DNA of 64,000 nucleotides from JAICQM01 sp963781555 (GTDB taxonomy: Bacteria > Chloroflexota > Limnocylindria > QHBO01): contig CAWAGB010000006.1 in assembly GCA_963781555.1 (NCBI GenBank), forward strand, positions 372,001 to 436,000, given 5' to 3'. Shown in pieces: positions 17,510 to 25,461 of the stretch. Below the pieces are notes generated by a model. It ran no database searches, was not told the DNA's origin, and was given only the letters and a program-made list of their open reading frames with translations. How positions within the stretch are numbered: the stretch's first letter is position 1; every line of letters starts with the position of its first letter. The translations under genes were made by a program, and so were the position numbers.

Positions 17510-18505
17510 ATGACCGTCCCCGCAGCGCCGGTCCGGGCGACGACCTTCTTCAGGGAGATCGACCGGAACCGGCGCAACTCGCTCATCCTCGTCGCGATCG
17601 TCGCGTTGCTGCTTGCCGCCCTGGGCGGCGCCATCGGCTACGCCACCGGCTTCGGCTGGCCCGGGGTGGTCGTCGCGCTGGTGGTGGCGGCCCTCATGAG
17701 CATCGGCTCGTACTTCGCCGGCGATTCGCTGGTGCTCGCCAGCTCGGGCGCGCACGAGGTGGACCCGGCGAACCCGACCGAGCCGTACAAGCAGTTCGTC
17801 AACGTGGTCACCGAGATGCGCCTCGCATCCGGCTTACCGATGCCGCGGCTGTACGTCATCCCGGACTCGGCTCCCAATGCCTTCGCCACCGGCCGCGATC
17901 CCAAGCACGCGTCCGTGGCGGCAACCACCGGTTTGCTGGAGAAGCTCGACCGCGAGGAGCTGCAGGGCGTGATGGCCCACGAGATGAGCCACGTCGGCAA
18001 CCTCGACATCCGCTTCGCGCTGCTGGTCGGGGTGCTGGTCGGCAGCATCGCCCTCCTGGCCGACTGGTTCCTGCGCTTCACGTTCTGGGGTGGCGGCCGC
18101 GGCCGCGACAACGACCGGGGCGGCAGCGGAGGCGGGGGACTGGGGGTCATCCTCCTGGTCGTGGCCCTGGTGCTTGCCATCATCGCGCCGATCATCGGGC
18201 GCGCCGTGCAGCTGGCGGTCAGCCGCTCGCGCGAGTCGCTGGCCGACGTGAGCGCCGTGGAGCTGACCCGCAACCCGCTCGGGCTGGCGCGGGCGCTGCA
18301 GCGCATCTCGGCCGATCCCGAAGTGCTGGAGGTCGCCAACCGCGCCACCCAGCACCTGTACATCGTCAACCCCATCAAGGCGTTCGAGAAGCGCGCGTCG
18401 GGACTATGGGAGACGCACCCGCCGGTCGGCGAGCGGATCCGGAATCTCGAGATCATCGCCGGGCAGATGGGCATGCTGGGTTCGGAGGGGCCGCGACGCG
18501 GCTGA
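17510..18505 (+). CDS. htpX: Zinc metalloprotease HtpX
   Basis: Membrane protease for quality control of damaged membrane proteins. 331 residues; two N-terminal membrane segments, the zinc motif HEMSHVGN (HExxH), two further membrane segments, ESLADVSAVELTRNP (third zinc ligand Glu) and the C-terminal THPPVGERIRNLE. A Gly/Arg-rich linker (GGGRGRDNDRGGSGGGG) lies between the active site and the later helices. ATG is within AGACCGATG. Co-transcribed with lemA. Confidence 0.95.
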   Translation: MTVPAAPVRATTFFREIDRNRRNSLILVAIVALLLAALGGAIGYATGFGWPGVVVALVVAALMSIGSYFAGDSLVLASSGAHEVDPANPTEPYKQFVNVVTEMRLASGLPMPRLYVIPDSAPNAFATGRDPKHASVAATTGLLEKLDREELQGVMAHEMSHVGNLDIRFALLVGVLVGSIALLADWFLRFTFWGGGRGRDNDRGGSGGGGLGVILLVVALVLAIIAPIIGRAVQLAVSRSRESLADVSAVELTRNPLGLARALQRISADPEVLEVANRATQHLYIVNPIKAFEKRASGLWETHPPVGERIRNLEIIAGQMGMLGSEGPRRG

Positions 18506-18509
18506 CGGG

Positions 18510-18538
18510 TTGCAGCGCATGGTCCGCATCGGTATCCT
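18510..18538 (+). promoter_or_regulatory. Promoter of the tRNA-Phe/Gly/Gln/Cys cluster
   Basis: TTGCAG (18510-18515), a 17-base spacer and TATCCT (18533-18538), about 58 bases before tRNA-Phe. A perfect 6-base hairpin GCTGAG/CTCAGC (18572-18588) lies between promoter and tRNA. Confidence 0.6.
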
Positions 18539-18595
18539 CTGGGTCGCCCGATGCGGTAGCGCAGACGGAGTGCTGAGTCGACCTCAGCGTTCGGC

Positions 18596-18671
18596 GCCGA
18601 GGTAGCTCAGTTGGTAGAGCACCGCCCTGAAGAGGCGGGTGTCGTCAGTTCGAATCTGACCCTCGGCACCA
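18596..18671 (+). tRNA. tRNA-Phe (anticodon GAA)
   Basis: Acceptor GCCGAGG/CCTCGGC, D arm AGCTCAGTTGGTAGAGC, anticodon stem CCGCC/GGCGG with loop CTGAAGA (GAA), T loop AGTTCGAATCT, encoded CCA. Confidence 0.97.
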
Positions 18672-18706
18672 GTCGGCGACTTCATCGGTCGGGCGGATTC
18701 ATACGG

Positions 18707-18782
18707 GCGGAAGTGGCTCAGTTGGTAGAGCATCACCTTGCCAAGGTGAGGGTCGCGGGTTCGAGTCCCGTCTTCCGCTCCA
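18707..18782 (+). tRNA. tRNA-Gly (anticodon GCC)
   Basis: Acceptor GCGGAAG/CTTCCGC, anticodon stem TCACC/GGTGA with loop TTGCCAA (GCC), T loop GGTTCGAGTCC, discriminator T, encoded CCA. A run of T follows (TTTTTA). Confidence 0.97.
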
Positions 18783-18840
18783 TTTTTATGCTCGGCGGCC
18801 GCCTCGCCGTCCGCGACCTGCTAGCCTCGGACGCGCCGAT

Positions 18841-18914
18841 TGCCCCGTCGTCTAGTGGTAGGACAGCGGACTTTGGATCCGTTTACCGAGGTTCGAATCC
18901 TCGCGGGGCAGCCA
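18841..18914 (+). tRNA. tRNA-Gln (anticodon TTG)
   Basis: Acceptor TGCCCCG/CGGGGCA, D arm CGTCTAGTGGTAGGAC, anticodon loop CTTTGGA (TTG) flanked by GCGGA/TCCGT, T loop GGTTCGAATCC, discriminator G, encoded CCA. Confidence 0.97.
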
Positions 18915-18929
18915 GCCGTATGAGTCAGT

Positions 18930-19003
18930 GGCGACGTGCCCGAGTGGTTAGGGAGCGGTCTGCAAAACCGCGTACACGGGTTCGATTCCCGTCGTCGCCT
19001 CCA
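18930..19003 (+). tRNA. tRNA-Cys (anticodon GCA)
   Basis: Acceptor GGCGACG/CGTCGCC, anticodon stem GCGGT/ACCGC with loop CTGCAAA (GCA), T loop GGTTCGATTCC, discriminator T, encoded CCA. Confidence 0.97.
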
Positions 19004-19057
19004 TCTCCAACCAAGCGGCAGCAGTAGCGCCTGATCGCGCATTGAGGGGGCGGTCCC

Positions 19058-19612
19058 TTGCCCGCCGACGCGTGTCCCAACTGCGGCAGCCCGCGCAAGC
19101 GGCGCGCCCGGTATTGCCGCGAATGCAAGGTGGACTTCTGGAAGGTCGCCGCCGGTGAGCCGGCACCCCCTCGGCGTGCGGGACGATTCGGCCGGCGGAC
19201 CCTCATGGCCGCGGCCATTCTCATGGTCGCGCTTGCCGCAGGTGGCGCCGTGCTCATCGCCACGCGCGATGCACCACGGCCGTCGACGGTGCCGGCCCGC
19301 GGGGAGATCTGGTTCGGAGAGGCATATGACCCGACCACGTTCGCGATTCGCGGGAGGACGGACAGCGTCCGGCCGAATGCCACCTTTGCGATGGTGGCCC
19401 ATGCCATGCGGCCGGTGGACGAGGCGTCAATCCTGGTGCGCACCCTCCGCAATGGAACACTCGTCCGCACAACCGGACCAGACCCGCGCTGGAATTCGGG
19501 GGAGCTCCTGGGCTTCAGCCTGACCGCGCCGCTGAGCCAGGGAAGGTGGCGCTATGAGGTGACAGATCTCGGCGGCACGCTGCTCGCGGCGGGAGCCGTC
19601 GAAGTCAGGTGA
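19058..19612 (+). CDS. Zinc-ribbon membrane-anchored protein of unknown function
   Basis: 184 residues. An N-terminal zinc ribbon (CPNCGSPRKRRARYCREC, two CxxC pairs) is followed by a basic stretch, one membrane helix (about residues 47-69) and an extracytoplasmic domain ending in a beta-rich segment, GRWRYEVTDLGGTLLAAG. The layout (cytoplasmic zinc ribbon, single helix, outside domain) is common in Chloroflexi and Actinobacteria but no function is known to me. TTG start with GAGGGGG about 9 bases upstream. Confidence 0.65.
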   Translation: MPADACPNCGSPRKRRARYCRECKVDFWKVAAGEPAPPRRAGRFGRRTLMAAAILMVALAAGGAVLIATRDAPRPSTVPARGEIWFGEAYDPTTFAIRGRTDSVRPNATFAMVAHAMRPVDEASILVRTLRNGTLVRTTGPDPRWNSGELLGFSLTAPLSQGRWRYEVTDLGGTLLAAGAVEVR

Positions 19613-19696
19613 TCGGCCGGGATCATAGCGACGAGGCACGCTCGTGCCGATCGAGTCGACCGATGATGTGGCGCGGCGCTTGCAACCTCGCACCAC

Positions 19697-20050
19697 ATGA
19701 TTCTGTCGGTCGTGACTCGGGCCGTCTCCGCCCTCGTCATCTGCCTGGTAGTGGTCGCCGTCGGGTTGAGCGCGATATACGCGATCCGCCAGCTCGCCGA
19801 CGAGCCGGGCTCCGCGGCACCGGCCCCATCCAACCTGGCGACGGCTGACGACTGGCTCGACGCGTATGGCGGCGACCTCGCGGTCTACCAGCGCATCATG
19901 GCGAGGCACGACTGCGACGCCCTGCTGTCCGAATACGACCAGGCGACTGAGGTCAATGAGCTCGTGCAGCCGGGGACGGGTCCGTACCGGCATTCTGCAG
20001 GCTATCTGCGCCTGGCCGCGGAGCGGCTGCGCGTGCTCAACTGCTTCTGA
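19697..20050 (+). CDS. Hypothetical membrane-anchored protein
   Basis: 117 residues: one N-terminal membrane helix (ALVICLVVVAVGLSAIYAI), then a soluble helical part with YQRIMARHDCDALLSEYDQA. I do not recognise the family. It has no clear Shine-Dalgarno; the ATG lies 84 bases after the zinc-ribbon gene on the same strand, so the two may share a transcript. Confidence 0.5.
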   Translation: MILSVVTRAVSALVICLVVVAVGLSAIYAIRQLADEPGSAAPAPSNLATADDWLDAYGGDLAVYQRIMARHDCDALLSEYDQATEVNELVQPGTGPYRHSAGYLRLAAERLRVLNCF

Positions 20051-20122
20051 CGCGAGCGCCTGACGGCATACGGCGGCGCAGGCAGCCGCCATCGCGGTCC
20101 GTTCGTAGCGTACCGTCAGACC

Positions 20123-20575
20123 ATGACCGATGATCGCCCGTACATCGAACCCAACACGCTCCAGCGGGAACGTCTGCGCGCCCTCGTGGAGCGGCTCGAC
20201 GAGCAGGCGCTCACCGAGTCGGTGAACGCGTACTGGACCGTTGCCGGCGTGCTGGGCCATATCGCGTATTGGGACGTCCGCTTCCTGGTGCTGGCCGAGA
20301 AGGTCGACCGCGGCGAGGCATGGGCACCGGGCGACGCTGAACCGGACGGGGACTGGCTCAACGATTCCACGCGACCCCTCATCCACGCGATCGCGCCGGC
20401 CGAGGCCGCACGGCTGGCACTGCGTGTCGCCGAAGAGGCCGATTCACGGGCAGCGAGTCTTCCGCTCGCTCGGCTGTGGCCGTGGGATCCCGCGAGCCCG
20501 ATCAGTCCAGCCCGTGGAGAGCATCGGGGTGAGCACCTGGACGAGATCGAGGCCGCGCTTCGCGCTCGCCGCTAG
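20123..20575 (+). CDS. DinB-like / maleylpyruvate isomerase N-terminal-like protein
   Basis: 150 residues. The pattern LRALVERLDEQALTE, VAGVLGHIAYWDVRF and a terminal HRGEHLDEIEAAL fits the DinB four-helix metal-binding fold, with His ligands in GHIAYWD and RGEHLDEIE. Such enzymes are often thiol-dependent S-transferases (mycothiol or bacillithiol), but substrate is unknown here. The 72-base gap before it and 193-base gap after it suggest a single-gene unit. Confidence 0.65.
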   Translation: MTDDRPYIEPNTLQRERLRALVERLDEQALTESVNAYWTVAGVLGHIAYWDVRFLVLAEKVDRGEAWAPGDAEPDGDWLNDSTRPLIHAIAPAEAARLALRVAEEADSRAASLPLARLWPWDPASPISPARGEHRGEHLDEIEAALRARR

Positions 20576-20768
20576 CTGCACTCTTGACGTCTGCGCGCTC
20601 CGCACGGCGAGGGAAGAAGGGCGAGCCGGCGGCCGAATGGTGGGAGGGAGGCAACCACCCCGCGGCCGCCGGCCTGCGCACGAGATACGGCCGGGGGTGC
20701 CGGACCGATCACTCGGGTGCTACTGTCCGATCGCCTCGTTTGGGGCGGCATCGGTACGGAGCGGCGCC

Positions 20769-21236
20769 ATGGGATTCACCCTCTTCAAGTTCCTGCACAT
20801 CCTCACGATGTTCCTCGCGGTCTCGAGCGCCGCGGTCCCGGAGGTGGTCCTGCACCGCGTGGCGGCAAGCAACGACGTCCCGGCGATCCGGGTCGTGTCG
20901 CGCATTGCCACCGCGCTCGGCAAGATGCTGCCGCTCTTCTTCGTGGGCGGGGCGATCTTCGGGCTCCTGGCCGCGTTCACCGGTGAGCTGAACTTCCTTG
21001 CCCCGTGGCTCATCGCGGCATACATCGTGTTCATCATCGCGATGGTGACGGGAGCGACGATCACCGGCCCGTGGGCCGGTGCGATGTCGATGGCCGCCGA
21101 GGCGTCGTCGAGCGAAGCGCCATCGGCCGAGCTGCTAGCGGTGGTGCACGACCGCCGCGCACTGATGGGCTCGGTCATCCTCATGTCGGCGATCGTCGTG
21201 ATTATTTTCCTGATGGTGGTCAAGCCGGGGGCCTGA
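20769..21236 (+). CDS. Predicted integral membrane protein, DUF2269-like
   Basis: 155 residues with four membrane helices (starting FTLFKFLHILTMFLAVS; then around residues 50-70, 75-97 and 130-150). KFLHILTMF and a short loop with Arg/His fit small DUF2269-type membrane proteins with a possible haem or metal role. Function unknown. The 193-base region upstream (20576-20768) shows no other gene. tRNA-Leu follows 15 bases after the stop. Confidence 0.65.
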   Translation: MGFTLFKFLHILTMFLAVSSAAVPEVVLHRVAASNDVPAIRVVSRIATALGKMLPLFFVGGAIFGLLAAFTGELNFLAPWLIAAYIVFIIAMVTGATITGPWAGAMSMAAEASSSEAPSAELLAVVHDRRALMGSVILMSAIVVIIFLMVVKPGA

Positions 21237-21251
21237 GGCGGCCACATCGGG

Positions 21252-21335
21252 GCCGGAGTGGCGGAATGGCAGACGCAGCCGGCTTAAACCCGGCGGCCGA
21301 AAGGCATGGGGGTTCGAGTCCCTCCTCCGGCACCA
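21252..21335 (+). tRNA. tRNA-Leu (anticodon TAA)
   Basis: Acceptor GCCGGAG/CTCCGGC, anticodon stem GCCGG/CCGGC with loop CTTAAAC (TAA), class II variable arm, T loop GGTTCGAGTCC, encoded CCA. It is the third leucine tRNA in the window and decodes the rare TTA codon. Confidence 0.96.
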
Positions 21336-21362
21336 AAATTGGCCTCGACCGCCAGGGCGGCG

Positions 21363-22607
21363 CTATCGACGCCCGAAGATTCCCTTGCGGCGCTTGTCGG
21401 CGGCGGCATCGGTCGTCGGGGCCGGCGCGGCCCCCAGCAGCGTCTGCGCCAGCTGGCCGAGCGCGAGGGACGCAGGCGATGCGGGACGCGAGATCGTGAC
21501 CGGCACTCCCTCGTTGACCGCGCGGATCATCTCGACCTCGGTGTAGGGGATCTCCGCGGCCGGCTTGGAGCGCAGCAGGTTCTCGACATCGCGCGTCTTG
21601 AGCAGCTCCTTGGGGAAGATGTGGTTGACCACGAAGTGCGTCCGCGCCCGGAGCGTCGCCGTCTCCGCCAGGAAGCCGAGGAGGAGCGAGGTGGCGCGGA
21701 GCGCGGCGATCTCCGGAAAGATGACGAACACATGCGTGTCGGCCTGTTCGAGCATCCACAGCGAGCGTTGGTCGAGCCGCGACCCGCAGTCGACCACGAG
21801 GAGGTCGAAGCGCGGCCGCAGGACGGCGATGACGCGTTGCAGTTGCTCGAGCGAGACGCGGAAGTCGGCTTCGGGATTGACCGGCGCCGCCAGCACCGCG
21901 ATGCCGGAGCTGTGCTGCGCGAGGTACGAGGCCGCCAGTTCGGGATCGTTGAGCGCCGGCTCGTCGCCCGCCAGTCCTGCGAAGTCGAAGCGCGGCGAAA
22001 GGTTGAGGTGCGTCGCGACCTGCCCGAATTGAAGGTCGAGGTCGAGCAGGAGGACCCGGGCACCGTGGATGGCAGGGGAGGCGGCGCGGACGCCTGACCC
22101 GCTCGCCCCCGCCGCGCTGCCGCCGCCGCCTGCGAGCAGGATGGCGGTGTTGACGGCCAGCGTGGTCGTCCCGACGCCGCCCTTCGGGGAGAAGAAGGTG
22201 ATGATCTCCCCGGCGGGGTGGCCCGCGCGGTCGTCGGGCCTGAGGCGCCCGGCGCGGATGAGGAGCGCCTCGATGCGCGCCTCCAGCTCGCGATCTGCGA
22301 ACCCAGCGGCTATGACGTCGTCCGCACCAGCTTCCAGGAACGCGATGCGCGCCTCGACGTCGCCTGCCGGGGCAACCACGAGCACGGGCGTGGGATCCGG
22401 CGACGCGCTTCGGATGCCGGCGATCGCCCCGGAGACGGCCAGTCCCTCTGCGATGACGAGGTCGTAGCGGGAGTCGCGCAAGGCCGCCACAGCATCGGCG
22501 GGGGTGGGCACCGCGGCGGTGTGGTACCCGGCGCCGGCGAGCGTCTGCTCGAGACTGGCGCGCAGCGACTCGGTGGGGGCGCAGAGGAGAATGGGATTGC
22601 CGGGCAT
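21363..22607 (-). CDS. CpaE/TadZ-like pilus assembly ATPase
   Basis: 414 residues from ATG 22607 (an in-frame ATG lies 14 codons upstream). An N-terminal receiver-like domain (LLCAPTESLRASLEQTL; LVIAEGLAV; EAGADDVIAAGF) precedes a MinD/ParA-type ATPase with deviant Walker A FFSPKGGVGTTTLA, LLLDLDLQFGQV and LVVDCGSRLD. This is the architecture of CpaE/TadZ, which localises tight-adherence (Flp) pilus machinery. No other tad/cpa gene is in the window, so it may serve another localisation role or belong to a distant locus. The phospho-acceptor Asp of a true receiver is not obvious. Confidence 0.82.
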   Translation of the reverse strand: MPGNPILLCAPTESLRASLEQTLAGAGYHTAAVPTPADAVAALRDSRYDLVIAEGLAVSGAIAGIRSASPDPTPVLVVAPAGDVEARIAFLEAGADDVIAAGFADRELEARIEALLIRAGRLRPDDRAGHPAGEIITFFSPKGGVGTTTLAVNTAILLAGGGGSAAGASGSGVRAASPAIHGARVLLLDLDLQFGQVATHLNLSPRFDFAGLAGDEPALNDPELAASYLAQHSSGIAVLAAPVNPEADFRVSLEQLQRVIAVLRPRFDLLVVDCGSRLDQRSLWMLEQADTHVFVIFPEIAALRATSLLLGFLAETATLRARTHFVVNHIFPKELLKTRDVENLLRSKPAAEIPYTEVEMIRAVNEGVPVTISRPASPASLALGQLAQTLLGAAPAPTTDAAADKRRKGIFGRR

Positions 22608-22685
22608 CGGGACCTTTCGTGGCAGCGGGATGGAGCGGCGTCCGCACATGGCCGTGAACGGAGTATACGAGCACGAACCGGGCCA

Positions 22686-22714
22686 TTGTCCGAGGCTGGT
22701 CCGAGTGGTAGACT
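22686..22714 (+). promoter_or_regulatory. Promoter of the rpsF-ssb-rpsR operon
   Basis: TTGTCC (22686-22691), a 17-base spacer and TAGACT (22709-22714) in the 235-base divergent region between the CpaE-like gene and rpsF. It gives a leader of about 120 bases. Confidence 0.6.
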
Positions 22715-22724
22715 TCGTGGCAGC

Positions 22725-22812
22725 GCCTCCGGTTCGCGGAGGCTCGTTTCATGTTCAGAGTTGGGCTCCTTTCTGCCGCTCGTCCGGTGCGCTTCGCCCG
22801 GAAGCCACGAGC
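22725..22812 (+). promoter_or_regulatory. Candidate structured leader of rpsF
   Basis: Two hairpins: GCCTCCG/CGGAGGC (22725-22731 with 22737-22743, loop GTTCG), and GCTCGT/ACGAGC (22778-22783 with 22807-22812) enclosing CCGG/CCGG and an asymmetric AAGCC bulge. S6-S18 autoregulatory leaders are known to bulge a CCG trinucleotide near a hairpin, so the second element is a candidate, but the match to that motif is not secure. Confidence 0.3.
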
Positions 22813-22842
22813 CGCAAGCCCATAGAGAGGAGGAGGAACGGC

Positions 22843-23394
22843 ATGCGCCGTTACGAATTGATGCTCCTGCTCCGGCCGGACCTGGAGGACGACAAGCTCC
22901 AGTCCGCCGTCGAGAAGGTGACTCGCGCCATCGTCAATGCCGGCGGCTCGCTGGCCAAGGTCTCGCCGTGGGGCAAGCGACGTCTCGCGTACGAGATCAA
23001 GCACCATCGCGACGCCAGCTACTTCCTGATCCACTTCGACACGGAGCCGACCGAGATTCGGCCGCTCGAGCAGAGCCTGATGATCAGCGAGGAGATCCTG
23101 CGTCACCTCGTGACGGTCATCGAGGAGCGCTCGGCCGACGAGGCGGAGGCGATCAAGACGACCCCCGCCGCGGCACCAGCCGACGGATTCGAGGATTACG
23201 ACGACGAGGCGAACGCCGAGGCCGCCGCCGCCGCATCCGCCAGCCCGAGCGAGACGCCGCCGGCCGAGGCCCCGGCCGAGGCCACCGATTCCGCGCCAGT
23301 GCCGGCGACCGTGGCTGCCGACGAGACCGACGCCGCCGCGGCCACGGACGCCCCTGATGAGGCCGAGCGCGAGCCGGCCGAGACGCCGGCCTAG
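22843..23394 (+). CDS. rpsF: 30S ribosomal protein S6 with long acidic tail
   Basis: Residues 1-95 are a normal S6 (MRRYELMLLLRPDLED, SLAKVSPWGKRRLAYEIKHH, SYFLIHFDTEP). Residues about 100-183 are an Ala/Glu/Asp/Pro-rich, probably disordered extension nearly doubling the usual length of about 100. The Shine-Dalgarno is strong (GAGAGGAGGAGGAA). It heads the S6-SSB-S18 operon, in which S6 and S18 bind each other on the small subunit. Confidence 0.95.
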   Translation: MRRYELMLLLRPDLEDDKLQSAVEKVTRAIVNAGGSLAKVSPWGKRRLAYEIKHHRDASYFLIHFDTEPTEIRPLEQSLMISEEILRHLVTVIEERSADEAEAIKTTPAAAPADGFEDYDDEANAEAAAAASASPSETPPAEAPAEATDSAPVPATVAADETDAAAATDAPDEAEREPAETPA

Positions 23395-23433
23395 CCGGGC
23401 GCATTCCGCGCCGAGCGTGCGGAGGAGGAACCA

Positions 23434-23904
23434 ATGACGCTGAACAAGATGATGATCATCGGCAACCTGGGTGCGGATCCCGAGCTGCGCTATACCCCGA
23501 GCGGGAAGGCCGTGACCGAGCTCCGAGTCGCGGTGAATGACAATCGCAAGGGGCCCGATGGCGAGTGGATCGAGGAGACCCTGTGGTTCCGGGTGAGCAT
23601 CTGGGAGCAGCAGGCCGAGCGGCTTGCCGAACAGCTGCGCAAGGGAAACAAGATCTACGCCGAGGGCCAGCTCCGGGCGCGCGAGTACGAGGCACGGGAC
23701 GGTCAGAAGCGAACCTCCCTGGAGCTCGCCTTCGCTCGGGTAGTCAATCTCGAGCGCCGTGGCCGCGACGACGAGGGCGGTGGCTTCTCGCAGGACGGAC
23801 CGATGGATGCCCCCGTGGCCCGTCCACGGAGCGCCGCCGACGCGTCCGGTTCACAGGCACCGGCGCGTGGCGACGCGATGGACGTTGACGACATTCCCTT
23901 CTAG
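23434..23904 (+). CDS. ssb: Single-stranded DNA-binding protein
   Basis: OB-fold SSB that coats single-stranded DNA and recruits repair enzymes. MTLNKMMIIGNLGADPELRY, TELRVAVNDNRKGPDG and a long OB core are followed by a short Gly/Pro/Ala linker and the canonical acidic tip DVDDIPF that binds partner proteins. 156 residues. Strong Shine-Dalgarno GGAGGAGG. Middle gene of rpsF-ssb-rpsR. Confidence 0.97.
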   Translation: MTLNKMMIIGNLGADPELRYTPSGKAVTELRVAVNDNRKGPDGEWIEETLWFRVSIWEQQAERLAEQLRKGNKIYAEGQLRAREYEARDGQKRTSLELAFARVVNLERRGRDDEGGGFSQDGPMDAPVARPRSAADASGSQAPARGDAMDVDDIPF

Positions 23905-23941
23905 CCACATTTCGATTCAGATCTGAGGACCGATACCAACC

Positions 23942-24211
23942 ATGGCAAGCCCCCGCAGCCGTCGTGAGGCGGCCGACTACTACCGCGACCGCCGTCGCCG
24001 CAAGGTGTGCAACTTCTGCGTCGACAAGGCGGAGAGCATCGATTACAAGGAGGTCAACCGCCTCCGCCGCTATCTCTCCGAGCGCGCCAAGATCGAGCCG
24101 CGACGGAAGACAGGCACCTGCGCGCGCCACCAGCGCATGCTGACGACCGCCCTCAAGCGCGCTCGCCAGGTGGCACTGCTCCCGTACGCCCCGCAGCACC
24201 TGCGTCCCTGA
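23942..24211 (+). CDS. rpsR: 30S ribosomal protein S18
   Basis: 89 residues. Conserved SIDYKEVNRLRRYLSERAKIEPRRKTGTC is recognisable (split here: CVDKAESIDYKEVN; LSERAKIEPRRKTG), plus CARHQRMLTTALKRARQ. An N-terminal Arg-rich start and CNFC are typical; CNFC with the later Cys residues could still hold zinc. GGACCGAT lies 7 bases before its ATG. Confidence 0.97.
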   Translation: MASPRSRREAADYYRDRRRRKVCNFCVDKAESIDYKEVNRLRRYLSERAKIEPRRKTGTCARHQRMLTTALKRARQVALLPYAPQHLRP

Positions 24212-24217
24212 TCCGCG

Positions 24218-25351
24218 TTGGACATCGTTCTGCTGGTCGTCTCGCTGGCGATCATCCTGGTCGCCGCCGAGCTCTTCACCAACGGGATCGAGTGGCTCGG
24301 ACATAAGCTCCACCTCGCGGAAGGGGCGGTCGGCAGCGTGCTTGCCGCCGTCGCCACGGCGATGCCGGAGACCCTCATCCCGGTTATCGCGATCCTCGGG
24401 CCGGTCCTCTCCGGCAGCGACCCGGAAAGCTCGCACGCCATCGGCGTGGGAGCCATCCTGGGGGCGCCGTTCATGCTCAGCACGCTGGCCATGTTCGTCA
24501 CCGGTCTGGCGATCATCATCTTCAAGCGTCGCGGGCGTCGTGGCACCGACATGTCGGTCAACGTCAAGATCCTTGGTCGTGACGTCGGCTTCTTCATGGT
24601 CGGCTACGCCATCGCCATCGGTACCGCCTTCCTCCCCCCCGAGGTGGGCTGGCTGAAGTTCGTGGCCGCCGCACTGCTCTTCGTGATCTACGCGGTCTAC
24701 GTGCGCGCTCACTTCACGGACGCGGCGGAGGAGGGCAACGCCGATGACCTCAACCGGCTCCACCTCACGCGCCTCACCGGCGAGGCGGGCACGGAGCGGG
24801 TGGAAGAGCACGACGCGCTGGAGGTCGACGCGTTCCCAGGCGATCGTTCGCTGCTCGGCGCCGAACCGAAGACGAGCCTGGTCATCGGTCAGGTGGTCCT
24901 GGCCCTCGCGCTCATCATCGTGGGCGCCCAGGTCTTCGTCGGGGCCGTGGAGCATCTCTCGACAGTGATCGGCCTGGATCCGACGATCCTCGCGCTGGTC
25001 ATCGCACCCATCGCCACCGAGCTGCCCGAGAAGTTCAACAGCGTCCTGTGGGTGCGCAACGGCAAGGACACCCTTGCCATGGGCAATATCACCGGCGCGA
25101 TGGTCTTCCAGAGCTGCCTGCCCACCGTCCTGGGGCTGCTCTTCACGACCTGGGCCTTCAGCGCCGAGACGGCGCTGGTGTTCGCCTCGTCCGGTGTGGC
25201 ATTCGTGGCGACCATCCTCATCTTCGGCAACATGCTGCGCACCGGAAAGCTCAACGCGTGGTACCTGCTGATCGGCGGGCCGCTGTACCTCCTCTACATC
25301 TTCCTCGCACTCTTCACCCCGCTCGGCCAGGGAGCTGCGCCGGTCCACTGA
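24218..25351 (+). CDS. Sodium/calcium exchanger family (CaCA) membrane protein
   Basis: 377 residues, about ten membrane helices arranged as two inverted halves. The alpha-repeat motifs are visible: AVATAMPETLIPVIAIL in the first half and PIATELPEKFNSVLW in the second, each with the conserved Glu. The central loop (around residues 170-210) is acidic and cytoplasmic. Likely exchanges Ca2+ or another cation for Na+ or H+. TTG start, 6 bases after rpsR, without a convincing Shine-Dalgarno. Confidence 0.85.
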   Translation: MDIVLLVVSLAIILVAAELFTNGIEWLGHKLHLAEGAVGSVLAAVATAMPETLIPVIAILGPVLSGSDPESSHAIGVGAILGAPFMLSTLAMFVTGLAIIIFKRRGRRGTDMSVNVKILGRDVGFFMVGYAIAIGTAFLPPEVGWLKFVAAALLFVIYAVYVRAHFTDAAEEGNADDLNRLHLTRLTGEAGTERVEEHDALEVDAFPGDRSLLGAEPKTSLVIGQVVLALALIIVGAQVFVGAVEHLSTVIGLDPTILALVIAPIATELPEKFNSVLWVRNGKDTLAMGNITGAMVFQSCLPTVLGLLFTTWAFSAETALVFASSGVAFVATILIFGNMLRTGKLNAWYLLIGGPLYLLYIFLALFTPLGQGAAPVH

Positions 25352-25373
25352 TTCCGTGGGCACCCTTCCTGCA

Positions 25374-25403
25374 TGACCTCGTGCGCCGGTCGGTCGGTAT
25401 ACT
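25374..25403 (+). promoter_or_regulatory. Putative promoter of ilvE
   Basis: TGACCT (25374-25379), 18-base spacer, TATACT (25398-25403), in the 110-base gap before ilvE. The -35 is weak. Confidence 0.45.
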
Positions 25404-25461
25404 GGCGTGCGGTCGGAAGGTCGCCGCGGACCGCCGCGACCCGGCCAGCAAGGAGACAAAC

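Noticed and set aside
22696..22709. GGCTGGTCCGAGTG, identical to the 5' end of human Y3 RNA
   Set aside because: The complementary 3' strand needed for a Y-RNA stem is missing and no Ro-like gene is present. The stretch is also part of a good promoter spacer.
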